A stretch of 45,942 bases of DNA from Bacteroidaceae bacterium (GCA_017407905.1 JAFQVS010000046.1:1-45942), one strand, 5' to 3'; numbered from the stretch's first letter, positions 24,855 through 34,183 are shown. A program made the numbers and translations. The notes: generated by a model not told the origin, from the sequence alone.

Positions 24855-25547
24855 TCAGATTAGTTTCTTGGGTTTTGTGGCTATAAAGTCCTTAAGATAG
24901 AAGGGCTCGAAATAGGCAATGTCCTCGAAGCGCTCGTCGAGTAAGGCTCTCTCGGCAAGGGGCATCATCCATTTTGCCAATGGGTTGCGATGCCCGTCCA
25001 AAAAATGGGCGTTGGGGTGGACGATTATCTCTTTGCACTTTGCGGCGCCTCCTCCGAAGAAATATACCGGTGCGCGGTCGAGCTCTCGGCCGAAACTCTC
25101 GGCATCCACTATGATGGCGCTTGTGGGCATCACGGTACCGAGGGCGCGGTCGTAAACCGTGGCATATACCTCGTTGCGTCGGGCGTCTATCATCGGGCAA
25201 AAGAGAGCCTCGTCGGGAATATTGTCGTCGAGGAGCAGGGGGACGCTCATAATGGCTGTCGTGGGCAGGGCTATGAGCGGCAGATTGCGCCCGTAGCATA
25301 CACCCTTTGCCGTGGACGATGCTATGCGCAGGCTGGTGTACGAGCCGGGACCGCAGCTCAGGGCAACGGCCTCAATTGCGCGGCGGCGGTCGTCGGCGTA
25401 GGCGATAGCCTCCTCGACAAAGGGGGCAAGCACTTTTGCGTGCGAGCGCTCCTCGTCGTTTCTTTTCTCAAAAAATACCTCGCCATCCTCGCTCAGTGCC
25501 ACCGAACAAATTTCGGTCGAGGCTTCTATATTTAGTATTACTGCCAT
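24855..25547 (-). CDS. tsaB: tRNA threonylcarbamoyladenosine biosynthesis protein TsaB
   Basis: Partner of TsaD/TsaE in forming t6A at position 37 of ANN-decoding tRNAs. I chose the ATG at 25547, giving 230 aa starting MAVILNIEASTEICSVAL. The open frame extends 25 codons upstream, but that part (MRIFLPYIRRLWQF...) is not family-like. The family motifs follow: ERSHAKVLAPFVEEAI and the conserved SCGPGSYTSLRIASSTAKG. The product ends PFYLKDFIATKPKKLI, also typical. It is the first gene of the minus-strand operon, with a -7-like box at 25630-25637 upstream. Length fits the family. Confidence 0.94.
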   Translation of the reverse strand: MAVILNIEASTEICSVALSEDGEVFFEKRNDEERSHAKVLAPFVEEAIAYADDRRRAIEAVALSCGPGSYTSLRIASSTAKGVCYGRNLPLIALPTTAIMSVPLLLDDNIPDEALFCPMIDARRNEVYATVYDRALGTVMPTSAIIVDAESFGRELDRAPVYFFGGGAAKCKEIIVHPNAHFLDGHRNPLAKWMMPLAERALLDERFEDIAYFEPFYLKDFIATKPKKLI

Positions 25548-25629
25548 AATTTTAACTGTTGTTTGTAGTTTTTTGGGGCAAAATTGCCACAATCTGCGAA
25601 TATACGGTAAAAATATCCGCACTCGGGCG

Positions 25630-25637
25630 CAAAATTA
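25630..25637 (-). promoter_or_regulatory. -7 box TAATTTTG for the tsaB-murA-dxr operon
   Basis: Read on the minus strand this is a perfect TAnnTTTG. A start site a few bases downstream would give a leader of about 75 nt before tsaB. No clear -33 TTG was found at standard spacing. Confidence 0.4.
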
Positions 25638-25753
25638 CAAATTAAAAATCAACTATTATAATAAATAATATTTTTTAATAAAGTGTAGATGCCGAAAATC
25701 TTCGTAAATAACAATTTTGATGCTTCTGTGCCCTCGCTTGACGATATTTTTAC

Positions 25754-25761
25754 TATCTTCG
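25754..25761 (+). promoter_or_regulatory. -7-like box TATCTTCG ahead of yicC
   Basis: Near match to TAnnTTTG (one mismatch), 23 nt before the yicC start codon, in the divergent region between tsaB and yicC. A TTG at 25738-25740 is closer than the usual -33 spacing. Confidence 0.35.
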
Positions 25762-25784
25762 CGGCATAATATGTTAAAAAAGTT

Positions 25785-26660
25785 ATGATATATTCAATGA
25801 CCGGTTACGGCAAGGCCGTAGCGCTGTTTCAGGATAAGAAAATTTGTGTCGAGGTGCGCTCGCTCAACGGAAAGGCTATGGACCTGAGTACCCGTATGGC
25901 GCCGCAATTCAAGGCGCACGAGATGGAGGTTAGGGCAATGGTTACAAGCCGCCTCGAACGTGGAAAGGTCGATTTTTCGCTCTACACAGAGCAGGGCGAG
26001 AAGGTCGATACTCCCTCGATAAACATCGCTGTGATGCAGGCATACGCGCAGCAGTTGCAGGCGGCCTCGGAGGCTACGGGGGTTGCAATGCCCGAGAATC
26101 TTATGGAGACGCTTCTGCGCCTGCCCGACGTTGTTGCCCGCAAAGAGGTCTATGAGGCCTCGGACGAGGAGTGGGACGTTGTCCGCGAGGCTGTCTCACG
26201 TGCCATCGACGAGCTGATGGATTTTCGTCGTCAAGAGGGCGAGGCTTTGTCAAATAAATTCAGAGCAAATATAGAGCGCATTGGGGAGCTGCTACGCTCG
26301 GTCGAGCCTTACGAAAAGGGTCGCGTCGAGAGGATTCGCACCCGCATAGTCGATAATCTGCAAAAAATCGTAGGTGTCGATTACGACAATAACCGCCTCG
26401 AACAGGAACTTATATATTACATCGAGAAACTCGATATAAACGAGGAGAAACAGCGCCTGACTAACCATTTGAAGTACTTTATCGAGATAATGGAGGGTAA
26501 TATAGGTCAGGGTAAAAAGCTGGGTTTTATTGCGCAGGAAATGGGACGCGAGATTAACACTCTGGGCAGCAAAAGCAATAATGCTGAGATGCAGAATATA
26601 GTGGTGATGATGAAGGACGAGCTTGAGCAGATTAAGGAGCAGGTGCTTAATGTGATGTAA
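25785..26660 (+). CDS. yicC: YicC-family endoribonuclease
   Basis: The 291-aa product matches YicC along its length: the invariant opening MIYSMTGYGKAVALFQDKKI, then VEVRSLNGKAMDLSTRMAPQ, and the C-terminal DUF1732 region with QGKKLGFIAQEMGREINTLG SKSNNAEMQ (read without the space). Members are cytoplasmic endoribonucleases; E. coli YicC is reported to affect small-RNA turnover. The gene order yicC-gmk-nadD, with short gaps, is common in Bacteroidota and makes this the first gene of a four-gene run. The start is fixed by the conserved N-terminus. Confidence 0.94.
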   Translation: MIYSMTGYGKAVALFQDKKICVEVRSLNGKAMDLSTRMAPQFKAHEMEVRAMVTSRLERGKVDFSLYTEQGEKVDTPSINIAVMQAYAQQLQAASEATGVAMPENLMETLLRLPDVVARKEVYEASDEEWDVVREAVSRAIDELMDFRRQEGEALSNKFRANIERIGELLRSVEPYEKGRVERIRTRIVDNLQKIVGVDYDNNRLEQELIYYIEKLDINEEKQRLTNHLKYFIEIMEGNIGQGKKLGFIAQEMGREINTLGSKSNNAEMQNIVVMMKDELEQIKEQVLNVM

Positions 26661-26700
26661 AAATATATTACCCGAAGATAACAATAAAATAGAGACTATT

Positions 26701-27267
26701 ATGGCAAAGGGTAAACTTGTGATTTTTTCGGCGCCGTCGGGCTCGGGAAAATCGACGCTTGTGAATTTTTTAATGCAGCAGGGGCTCTCGTTCGGCTTTT
26801 CGGTGTCGGCGACAAGCCGTCCGCCGCGCGGTGCCGAGAGGGACGGTGTCGAGTATTTTTTCTTTACAGAAAAGGAGTTCCGAAAGAAGATTGCCGCCAA
26901 TGAATTTGTCGAGTACGAGGAGGTCTATCCCGGACGCTTCTACGGCACGCTGAAGTCTCAAGTAGAGGCGCAACTCGAACGACAGAATATCCTGTTCGAC
27001 GTTGATGTTGTGGGCGGCTGCAATCTGAAAAAATATTACGCCGACCGCGCACTCTTTATCTTTGTGCAGGCCCCCTCGATTGAGGTTCTGCGACAGCGTC
27101 TCGTGGGGCGCGGCGACACCTCGCCCGAGGAGATTGAGAAGCGCCTTTCAAAGGCTGCCGAGGAGATGACATACGCCCGGTATGCCGACACGGTGATAAT
27201 AAACGACAAACTCGACGAGGCAAAAGAGCGTTTGCTGATTGTTGTAAAGGATTTTCTTGCGAAATAA
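26701..27267 (+). CDS. gmk: Guanylate kinase
   Basis: Converts GMP to GDP with ATP in the cytoplasm. The 188-aa product has the P-loop SAPSGSGKSTLVNFL near the N-terminus, the GMP-binding segment SATSRPPRGAERDGVEYFF, the EYEEVYPGRFYGTLKSQVE region and the lid RLVGRGDTSPEEIEKRL. All family motifs are present and the length is normal. It lies 40 nt after yicC and 11 nt before nadD, consistent with one transcript. Confidence 0.97.
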   Translation: MAKGKLVIFSAPSGSGKSTLVNFLMQQGLSFGFSVSATSRPPRGAERDGVEYFFFTEKEFRKKIAANEFVEYEEVYPGRFYGTLKSQVEAQLERQNILFDVDVVGGCNLKKYYADRALFIFVQAPSIEVLRQRLVGRGDTSPEEIEKRLSKAAEEMTYARYADTVIINDKLDEAKERLLIVVKDFLAK

Positions 27268-27278
27268 ACTGATACTCT

Positions 27279-27869
27279 GTGGCTGTGGATAGAAAAATAA
27301 GGACAGCGGTGTTTGGTGGCAGTTTCGACCCCATACACATTGGGCACACGGCGCTTGCCGAGGCTGTGCTGCGCGAGAATCTTGCCGATGAGGTGTGGTT
27401 TATGGTCTCTCCGCTCAATCCGCACAAGCAGGGGCAGGGCCTTACGCCCGAGGATACGCGCCTTGCGATGGTGCAGCTTGCCATCGGGGACGAGGCGCGC
27501 TTCAAGGCCTCGGATTTTGAATTTTCGCTTCCGCGCCCCTCATACACGTTAAATACCCTGCGGGCGCTTGAGGAGGCCTATCCGCAGCGACAATTTTTGC
27601 TGCTCATTGGCGCCGACAATTGGGCAAAATTCGACCGTTGGTACTGTGGCGATAAAATCATTGAGCATTACCCCATAATAGTGTATCCGCGTGATAATCA
27701 GCAACAGCCGACGCTGCCTCAGGGTGTTACGTGGCTCTTGTCGCCCCTCTGCGATGTTAGCTCGACACAGGTGCGGCGTATGGCTGCCCGGGGCGAGGAT
27801 TTTTCGGCGTTAGTGGCACCTGCCGTCGCCCGATATATTATGTCAAATAATTTGTATAAAGACAAATGA
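27279..27869 (+). CDS. nadD: Nicotinate-nucleotide adenylyltransferase, GTG start
   Basis: Adds AMP to nicotinate mononucleotide in NAD synthesis. The 196-aa product has the nucleotidyltransferase motif GGSFDPIHIGHTALAEAVL and the C-terminal ISTxxIR-type motif as VSSTQVRRMAARGED. No ATG lies upstream of the first motif; GTG at 27279 (MAVDRKIRTA) or GTG at 27285 (MDRKIRTA) are both possible starts. The stop codon overlaps the ATG of the next gene (ATGA at 27866-27869), which implies translational coupling to the secreted MORN protein. Confidence 0.94.
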   Translation: MAVDRKIRTAVFGGSFDPIHIGHTALAEAVLRENLADEVWFMVSPLNPHKQGQGLTPEDTRLAMVQLAIGDEARFKASDFEFSLPRPSYTLNTLRALEEAYPQRQFLLLIGADNWAKFDRWYCGDKIIEHYPIIVYPRDNQQQPTLPQGVTWLLSPLCDVSSTQVRRMAARGEDFSALVAPAVARYIMSNNLYKDK

Positions 27870-28513
27870 AAAGAAATATTTTTACAACCATCTTTATGCT
27901 CGCTCTTGCAATTGCTGCGCGTGCGCAGAATGCGGTAACAATGTATCCCGAGATGAGCGACCCCCTGCAACAGGTATTTTGCGACTACGTATCGGCCGAG
28001 GCCGAGACAAAATATATTTCGAGCCGCCACGGGCAATACGTTGGTCAACTTATTGATAATGTGATATATGGCTGGGGCTTTTATCTTACCGACGAGGATG
28101 CTCAGACTTTCGGGCAATTTCGTAAAGGAAAGCACATTTTCGGAATTACGATGCTCGACGACGTTGCCCGCGTGGGCGCCGAGGAGCATTTTGTCGAGTA
28201 CGACCTATCGACGGGAAAAATCGTGCGCATACACAATGCCGAGGGGGATGTAAAATTGCAATATCCCTACGCCGACTCCGCGGAGCAAAAATCGCCCTAC
28301 GCCTTTCTGAGGATAAAATACTCCAACGGCGACGTCTATTATGGCGAGACACTCGGCGGTCGCCGCCACGGCTACGGCGTCTATTATTGGACGAGCGGCG
28401 ACTTTTGGTACGGAAAATATGTCGATGGCTACCGTCAGGGGTACGGCGCGCTTTTTAAGACCGACCATAAGGTGTTTTTTGGAAAATGGATAGGCGATAG
28501 AAAAGTTGAGTAA
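27866..28513 (+). CDS. Exported MORN-repeat protein (hypothetical)
   Basis: The 215-aa product has a signal peptide (cleavage near AIAARAQ-N), so it acts outside the cytoplasm. Residues about 145-205 contain MORN-type repeats: YSNGDVYYGETLGGRRHGYG, then DFWYGKYVDGYRQGYG and VFFGKWIGD. A looser repeat, GQLIDNVIYGWGFYL...GQFRKGKHIFG, sits earlier. MORN repeats usually bind membranes or proteins; the function here is unknown. It is translationally coupled to nadD by an ATGA overlap although the roles seem unrelated. A terminator follows the stop. Confidence 0.8.
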   Translation: MKRNIFTTIFMLALAIAARAQNAVTMYPEMSDPLQQVFCDYVSAEAETKYISSRHGQYVGQLIDNVIYGWGFYLTDEDAQTFGQFRKGKHIFGITMLDDVARVGAEEHFVEYDLSTGKIVRIHNAEGDVKLQYPYADSAEQKSPYAFLRIKYSNGDVYYGETLGGRRHGYGVYYWTSGDFWYGKYVDGYRQGYGALFKTDHKVFFGKWIGDRKVE

Positions 28514-28552
28514 GCCTTTAGCCTGACAAATTGTTTTGTTGAACAACCTATG

Positions 28553-28587
28553 ATGCGACTGTTATTCTGTACAGTCGCATATTTTTT
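28553..28587 (+). terminator. Intrinsic terminator after the yicC-gmk-nadD-MORN run
   Basis: ATGCGACTGT (28553-28562) pairs with ACAGTCGCAT (28571-28580), a perfect 10-bp stem with an 8-nt loop, followed by ATTTTTT. Confidence 0.9.
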
Positions 28588-28682
28588 GTGCTTTTTCAGA
28601 GTAATTGCCTCACTTTTGGAATAAAAATATACTTTTATCAATAAAATTTTAGAAAAATAATAGGAAAATACAACAATCTTTG

Positions 28683-28690
28683 TACTTTTG
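28683..28690 (+). promoter_or_regulatory. -7 box TACTTTTG of the aromatic amino acid cluster
   Basis: Perfect TAnnTTTG match 32 nt before the DAHP synthase start, in an AT-rich region after the terminator at 28553-28587. The short leader has no room for a leader peptide or attenuator. Confidence 0.6.
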
Positions 28691-28721
28691 TAATTCTTAA
28701 AATGGGATTAAAAATATAATT

Positions 28722-29735
28722 ATGATAGCAGTATTAAAAAGTGGAGTAACAAAAGCTCAGCGCGACAATCTTGTAAAATGGTTAGAGTCGCAAAATGTAA
28801 GAGTACATATTTCCGAGGGCGAGGTTCAGACGGTGCTGGGCCTCATTGGCGATACAAGCAAGATTGACATTGACCTTCTTGCGGGCCTCGAAATTATTGC
28901 CAACGTAACGCGCATAAGCGAGCCTTTCAAGAGCGCCAACCGTCGTTTCCACCCCGACGACACAGTGATTGAGGTGGGCGAGGGCGAGAATAAAGTAAAA
29001 ATCGGTGGCGGAAATTTCTGTATAATGGCCGGCCCCTGCTCGGTGGAGTCCGAGGAGCAGATTCTCTCTGTTGCACAGTCGGTGAAAGCCTCGGGTGCGA
29101 ATATGTTGCGCGGAGGAGCATTCAAGCCCCGTACCTCGCCTTACGACTTTCAGGGACTGCGCGCCGAGGGCCTTCAGCTGCTTATAAAGGCACGCGAGGC
29201 AACAGGCCTTCCCTTTGTAACCGAGATTATGAGCGCATCGCACCTCGACCTTTTCGCCGACGTCGATATTATTCAGGTGGGCGCCCGCAATATGCAGAAT
29301 TTCGAGCTTTTAAAAGAGCTTGGACGCAGCGATAAGCCCATTCTTCTGAAGCGCGGAATGTCGGCAACGCTGAAAGAGCTCCTTATGAGCGCCGAGTATA
29401 TAATGTCCGAGGGCAACGAGAATGTCATTCTGTGCGAGCGCGGAATACGCAGCTACGACAGCTACACGCGCAATGTGCTCGACCTTGCAGCGGTACCCGT
29501 GCTGCGCGGCCTCACCCATCTGCCCATAATCGTTGACCCCAGCCACGCGACAGGCGTCTCGCGCCTTGTACGCCCTATGGCCTGCGCGGCAACGGCAGCG
29601 GGTGCCGACGGCCTTATAATAGAGGTACACAACGACCCCGTCCACGCTCTGTGCGACGGAGCGCAGTCGCTCACCCCCGAGCAGTTTACCGACGTTGCAC
29701 GATGCGTCAACGAGATTCGCAGTATAATACATTGA
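28722..29735 (+). CDS. aroF: 3-deoxy-7-phosphoheptulonate (DAHP) synthase, type I-beta with N-terminal regulatory-like domain
   Basis: First step of the shikimate pathway: PEP plus erythrose 4-phosphate to DAHP. The 337-aa product has a ferredoxin-like N-terminal domain (about 1-70; [20 protein letters not shown]) as in the Thermotoga enzyme, where that domain gives feedback control. The catalytic barrel follows: [47 protein letters not shown], and [10 protein letters not shown]. First gene of an aromatic amino acid cluster reaching to aroQ. The symbol follows common Bacteroidota annotation; the isozyme type is inferred from the sequence. Confidence 0.95.
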   Translation: MIAVLKSGVTKAQRDNLVKWLESQNVRVHISEGEVQTVLGLIGDTSKIDIDLLAGLEIIANVTRISEPFKSANRRFHPDDTVIEVGEGENKVKIGGGNFCIMAGPCSVESEEQILSVAQSVKASGANMLRGGAFKPRTSPYDFQGLRAEGLQLLIKAREATGLPFVTEIMSASHLDLFADVDIIQVGARNMQNFELLKELGRSDKPILLKRGMSATLKELLMSAEYIMSEGNENVILCERGIRSYDSYTRNVLDLAAVPVLRGLTHLPIIVDPSHATGVSRLVRPMACAATAAGADGLIIEVHNDPVHALCDGAQSLTPEQFTDVARCVNEIRSIIH

Positions 29736-29761
29736 TAAAAAGACGATAAAAAGATAAGGCG

Positions 29762-30592
29762 ATGAAGATAGGAGTAGTGGGGCTGGGCCTTATAGGTGGT
29801 TCGGCGGCAAAGGCTTTCAAGGCCTCGGGAGCAACGGTTTATGGCTATGATACAAACAGTACCATAGTGGGATACGCCGCCCTCGACGGCACAATAGACG
29901 GCCCGCTTACAGACGAAAAAACGCCCCTCTGCGACCTGCTTCTGCTTGCGGCGACGCCGCAGGCTGTCGTCGGTTATTTGCAAGAGACGGCTCCGAAAAT
30001 ATCCCCCTCGACCCTTGTAGTCGATTTTTGCGGAACAAAAAGAGTGGTGTGCGAGGCGGGCTTCGAGCTTGCCCGCAGCCGCGGCTTTACTTTTGTGGGT
30101 GCGCACCCAATGGCCGGCTTGCAATATTCGGGCTATAAATATTCGCGCGGCAACCTATTCTCGGGCGCGTCGCTCATTGTCGTGCCGCCCGTGCACGATG
30201 ATATTGTCCTTTTGGACAGAGTAAAGAGTGCGCTCGCGCCGCTGCAATTCAAAAAATATGTGGTTACGACGGCCGAGTTTCACGACCGTATGATAGCCTA
30301 TACGTCGCAAATGTGCCACATAGTGTCGAACGCCTTTGTCAAGAGCCCCTCGGCGCAGTATCATCGAGGATACAGCGCAGGCAGTTTCCGCGACCTTACG
30401 CGTGTGGCCCGTCTGAACGAGGCAATGTGGACAGAGCTGTTCCTTGAGAATAGACACAACCTTTTAAGTGAAATAGACCATCTGATGGCCTCGCTCGCCG
30501 ATTACCGCAAGGCAATTGCCGAGGGCGATGCCGAGGCACTGCACGCCCTTCTGCACGAGGGGTGCGTGGCAAAAGAGGGAACCGAAAAATAG
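29762..30592 (+). CDS. tyrA: Prephenate dehydrogenase
   Basis: Oxidative decarboxylation of prephenate to 4-hydroxyphenylpyruvate for tyrosine. The 276-aa product has the dinucleotide motif [15 protein letters not shown] at the N-terminus, the conserved [15 protein letters not shown] segment (HPMxG), and the helical dimer domain with [12 protein letters not shown] and [14 protein letters not shown]. There is no fused chorismate mutase or ACT domain. It lies 26 nt after the DAHP synthase gene and 25 nt before aroB, consistent with one operon. Confidence 0.94.
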   Translation: MKIGVVGLGLIGGSAAKAFKASGATVYGYDTNSTIVGYAALDGTIDGPLTDEKTPLCDLLLLAATPQAVVGYLQETAPKISPSTLVVDFCGTKRVVCEAGFELARSRGFTFVGAHPMAGLQYSGYKYSRGNLFSGASLIVVPPVHDDIVLLDRVKSALAPLQFKKYVVTTAEFHDRMIAYTSQMCHIVSNAFVKSPSAQYHRGYSAGSFRDLTRVARLNEAMWTELFLENRHNLLSEIDHLMASLADYRKAIAEGDAEALHALLHEGCVAKEGTEK

Positions 30593-30617
30593 AACATTTA
30601 AGAAGCTCCTAAGAATT

Positions 30618-31670
30618 ATGCTACCCTATACAACCATACACGTCGAGGCGTCGCGCAGCTACGACATTCACATCGGGCGCGGAATATTATCGCAGATAGG
30701 CGGTTTTTTGCGTCCGCTATTGGGCGAGTGTCGTGTGGCCGTGCTCACCGACTCGACGGTTGACGACCTCTACGGCGAGCGTCTGATTGAGACCCTCGGC
30801 GCCGCAGGCTACACTGCCGATAAATTTGTAGTCCCGGCGGGCGAGGCCTCGAAATGTGCCGATAATTTGCTTGAGTTTCTGAACTTTATGGCCGACTGCA
30901 AGCTCACACGCAGCGACGCTGTGATTGCTTTCGGCGGCGGAGTGGTTGGGGATATGGCCGGCCTCTCGGCGGCGCTCTATCTGAGGGGTGTAAAATATGT
31001 GCAAATTCCTACGACCCTTTTGGCTGCCGTCGATAGCTCGGTGGGCGGAAAGACGGCCATTGATATTCCGGCGGGAAAGAATCTTGTGGGCGCCTTCTAT
31101 CAGCCTGCATTAGTCTGTTGCGACACCGAGCTTATGGACACACTCGCCCCCGAGGTCTATCGCGACGGTTGCGCCGAGGTAATAAAATACGGAGTAATAC
31201 TCGACAAGAATCTGTACGATAAACTGCAACAGCCCCCCTTCGACCGCGAGAGTGTGGTGGCACGCTGTGTCGAGATTAAGCGCGACGTTGTGCAGCAAGA
31301 TGAGTTTGACAACGGCGTACGCGGACTTTTGAATTTCGGACACACGTTCGGGCACGCAATAGAGAAGATGAGCCGTTTCGGCGTGTCGCACGGCTCGGCA
31401 GTGGCAAAGGGAATGGTGATTGCCGCCCGTATGGCCCCGCTGTGCGGTAGAGGCAATGTGGCCGAGGAACTATCGGCTCTGCTCGCCGGCTACGGGTTCG
31501 ACCTTTCGTGCCCTTATAGCGCCGACGACCTTTTCGACGCCATCCTATCCGATAAAAAGCGTCGCGGAGGCAATATAACAGTGGTGCTGCCCGAGGCTGT
31601 CGGCCACTGTGTGCTTGTGGGGCTCACCGTCGAGGAGCTGCACGATAAATTGAAACAGATATTAGGATAA
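30618..31670 (+). CDS. aroB: 3-dehydroquinate synthase
   Basis: Second shikimate step, cyclising DAHP to 3-dehydroquinate with NAD and a metal. I chose the ATG at 30618 (MLPYTTIHVEASRSYDIHIG, 350 aa). The open frame extends 34 codons upstream into tyrA, but those residues are not family-like. Motifs: AFGGGVVGDMAGLSAALYLR, the segment VDSSVGGKTAIDIPAGKNLV, the metal-binding region around NFGHTFGHAIE, and LSDKKRRGGNI. Full length. Third in the aromatic cluster. Confidence 0.96.
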   Translation: MLPYTTIHVEASRSYDIHIGRGILSQIGGFLRPLLGECRVAVLTDSTVDDLYGERLIETLGAAGYTADKFVVPAGEASKCADNLLEFLNFMADCKLTRSDAVIAFGGGVVGDMAGLSAALYLRGVKYVQIPTTLLAAVDSSVGGKTAIDIPAGKNLVGAFYQPALVCCDTELMDTLAPEVYRDGCAEVIKYGVILDKNLYDKLQQPPFDRESVVARCVEIKRDVVQQDEFDNGVRGLLNFGHTFGHAIEKMSRFGVSHGSAVAKGMVIAARMAPLCGRGNVAEELSALLAGYGFDLSCPYSADDLFDAILSDKKRRGGNITVVLPEAVGHCVLVGLTVEELHDKLKQILG

Positions 31671-31682
31671 GAAAAAGAGCGT

Positions 31683-32945
31683 ATGGAGATAAAAGTGAGT
31701 GGAACATTATCGGGTGCGGTGGTGCCGCCGCCGTCAAAGTCGCAGGCGCATCGTCTGCTCATCTGTGCGGCATTGGCAACGGAGCCTTGCAGAATTGTGT
31801 GCAGTGCTCTGAACGACGATATTGTGGCCACGATGAATTGTCTGTATGCGCTTGGAGCCGATATAAAATATAGCGACGGGGTTTTTTCCGTCGCGCCCAT
31901 AAGGCTGCGTAAAGGGGCGAGGCTCGACTGTGGCGAGAGTGGTTCGACGCTGCGCTTTCTGTTGTCGGTGGCCGCTGCCATCGGCGCCGATGCCACATTT
32001 GTGGGGCGGGGCAAGCTGCCGCAGCGTCCCAACGGTGCTCTGTGCGAGGCTCTTGCACGGCACGGGATTCTGCTCGAAAGGCTCGCCGAGGGTGCCGAGC
32101 TCCCTCTTGTGTGCCGCGGGCAACTGACGGGCGGCCATTATAGCCTCCCGGGAAATATCTCGTCGCAGTATCTCACGGGGCTGCTTATGGCCCTTCCGTT
32201 GCTTGACGAGGATAGCCGCATAGAAATTACCGAGGGGCTCACAAGCGCCTCGTACGTGAATATGACGCTCGACGCGGTGCGTCGCGCAGGAATTTCAATT
32301 GCCGACAGCGGGAACATATACACTATAAAGGGCCGACAGCAGTATCGTCTGCCCGAGGCGACTGTGGTCGAGGGCGATTGGTCGGCCGCAGCATTTTGGT
32401 TGGTGGCGGGGGTGATAGGCTCTCGTCCGATAGTGCTCAAAGGGATGAGCGGCTGCTCGTTGCAGGGCGACCGTTACATAATTGAGCATCTGCGCCTGAT
32501 GGGTGCCTTTATCGAGGAGGGCGAGGATAGTATCACCGCGCACCCCTCGCAGCTCTTTGGCGCCTCGCTCGACTGTGCCGATACTCCCGACCTTGTGCCT
32601 GTGCTTGCTGTTGCGGCCGCGGCAGCCTCGGGCGAGACAACCTTTTACAACGTCGGACGTCTGCGCTACAAAGAGAGCGACCGTCTGGCGGCTATGCAGC
32701 GTACGCTCGCCTCGTTTGCCGTCTCATCGACCGTAGGCGAGGATACCTTTACCGTTCGCGGCTCAGAGCCTCGGGTGCTTGAGGCTGTTGACAGCTTCGG
32801 CGACCATCGCATAGCAATGTCGGCCGCAATATTATCGACCATCGCCCGTGGCGAGACAACCATTCGCGGGGCCGAGTGCGTGGCAAAGTCGTACCCGCAC
32901 TTTTTCGACCATTTTGCGGCTCTCGGGGGCAAGATAGAAAAATGA
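31683..32945 (+). CDS. aroA: 3-phosphoshikimate 1-carboxyvinyltransferase (EPSP synthase)
   Basis: Sixth shikimate step, joining shikimate 3-phosphate and PEP. The 420-aa product shows PPPSKSQAHRLLICAAL at the N-terminus, the PEP/glyphosate-loop region LDCGESGSTLRFLLSV, LPGNISSQYLTGLLMALPLL, RYKESDRLAAM and FGDHRIAMSAAIL. All substrate-binding blocks are present. The start is 12 nt after the aroB stop. The loop differs from the E. coli GNAGTAMR form, as is usual outside Proteobacteria; glyphosate sensitivity cannot be judged from it. Confidence 0.96.
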   Translation: MEIKVSGTLSGAVVPPPSKSQAHRLLICAALATEPCRIVCSALNDDIVATMNCLYALGADIKYSDGVFSVAPIRLRKGARLDCGESGSTLRFLLSVAAAIGADATFVGRGKLPQRPNGALCEALARHGILLERLAEGAELPLVCRGQLTGGHYSLPGNISSQYLTGLLMALPLLDEDSRIEITEGLTSASYVNMTLDAVRRAGISIADSGNIYTIKGRQQYRLPEATVVEGDWSAAAFWLVAGVIGSRPIVLKGMSGCSLQGDRYIIEHLRLMGAFIEEGEDSITAHPSQLFGASLDCADTPDLVPVLAVAAAAASGETTFYNVGRLRYKESDRLAAMQRTLASFAVSSTVGEDTFTVRGSEPRVLEAVDSFGDHRIAMSAAILSTIARGETTIRGAECVAKSYPHFFDHFAALGGKIEK

Positions 32946-32970
32946 TTATTAACCGAAAAAAAATATAACA

Positions 32971-34113
32971 ATGGACTTAGAAGCATTGCGCAAACAGATA
33001 GATGAGATTGACACCGAGATGTGCGACCTTTTTGCACAGCGTATGAAGGTGGTAACAGATATTGCACGATATAAAAAGGATAATAATATGGTGGTTTATC
33101 ACCCCTCGCGCGCACGCAACGTGCTACACAATGTATCGAAGCGCTTGGGCCCCGAGTTCGAGGGTTACGGCCGCACGCTCTACCACACGATTTTCGACCT
33201 GAGCGAGTCGTACCAAACGCGTGTGCTTGCCGAGGATAGCGACTTTTTCAATAAGATTAAGGCTGTTACCTCGGTGCCTCCCGCACCATTCCCCAAGCGC
33301 GCCTCGGTGGCCTGTGCGGGCTGCGAGGGCTCGTATGCTCATCTGGCGGCCGAGCGTCTGCTCGACCTTCCCGAAATTATGTATATGAGTAATTTCGAGG
33401 GGGTGTTTAAGGCTGTCAGCAGCGGGCTGTGCCGATTCGGAGTGCTGCCCATCGAAAATTCAATCGCGGGTTCGGTGAATGCCATCTACGACCTTCTCTC
33501 AGACTATAATGTGAGCATCGTGCGCAGCGTGCGTCTAAAGGTCGATCACTCGTTGCTTGTGCATCCGGGCACAAAGCTCGAAGATATTCGCGAGATATAT
33601 TCGCATCAGCAGGCCATAAGCCAATGCTCCGAGTTCCTATCGACGCTGAAAAACGTGCGCATAATACCGGTCGAAAATACCGCCGAGGCTGCACGAATGA
33701 TAGCACAGTCGGGCGACCGCACAAAAGCCTCGCTCTCGTCGCGTCTGTGTGCCGAGCTCTACCATCTGCAACCGCTGAAGACAGCCGTGCAGAATCGCGA
33801 TAATAACTACACACGCTTCATCTGTATCTCCTCGGAGCCGCAAATTTACTCGGGTGCCGACCGTACAAGCATTATGATGGTTATTCCCAACCGCCCCGGA
33901 ACGCTCTTCCGCATAATGTCGCGCTTCAACGCAACGGGCGTCAACCTTGTCAAGCTCGAAAGCCGTCATATTCCCGAGCGCGAATTTGAGTATCGTTTCT
34001 ATTTCGATATTGAGGCCTCGGTATATAGCGAGGAGTTTCTCTCGCTTATGTGCGAGTTGCACGAGTGTGGCGAGCAATTCAAATACTTCGGAACGTATGC
34101 CGAGATAATATAA
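32971..34113 (+). CDS. pheA: Bifunctional chorismate mutase / prephenate dehydratase
   Basis: Chorismate to prephenate to phenylpyruvate, for phenylalanine. The 380-aa product has an AroQ-type chorismate mutase at about 1-85 (LRKQIDEIDTEMCDLFAQRM), a prephenate dehydratase domain at about 108-285 (CAGCEGSYAHLAAERL, IENSIAGSVNAIYDLL, the catalytic TRF in NNYTRFICIS), and an ACT domain at about 295-370 (NRPGTLFRIMSRFNATGVNL, then KLESRHIP, the phenylalanine-binding ESRP-type motif). Feedback inhibition by phenylalanine is therefore likely. The mutase is on this protein; neither the DAHP synthase nor TyrA in this cluster carries one. Confidence 0.95.
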   Translation: MDLEALRKQIDEIDTEMCDLFAQRMKVVTDIARYKKDNNMVVYHPSRARNVLHNVSKRLGPEFEGYGRTLYHTIFDLSESYQTRVLAEDSDFFNKIKAVTSVPPAPFPKRASVACAGCEGSYAHLAAERLLDLPEIMYMSNFEGVFKAVSSGLCRFGVLPIENSIAGSVNAIYDLLSDYNVSIVRSVRLKVDHSLLVHPGTKLEDIREIYSHQQAISQCSEFLSTLKNVRIIPVENTAEAARMIAQSGDRTKASLSSRLCAELYHLQPLKTAVQNRDNNYTRFICISSEPQIYSGADRTSIMMVIPNRPGTLFRIMSRFNATGVNLVKLESRHIPEREFEYRFYFDIEASVYSEEFLSLMCELHECGEQFKYFGTYAEII

Positions 34114-34183
34114 TATATTTAAAATAAACAATTTACTAACAATCTAACAACTACAATTGTCGAACACAAAAAACCGAACGCCT

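Noticed and set aside
28591..28721. Leader peptide or attenuator for the aromatic amino acid cluster
   Set aside because: The putative -7 box lies only 32 nt before the first gene; no Phe/Tyr/Trp-rich short ORF or competing hairpins were found.
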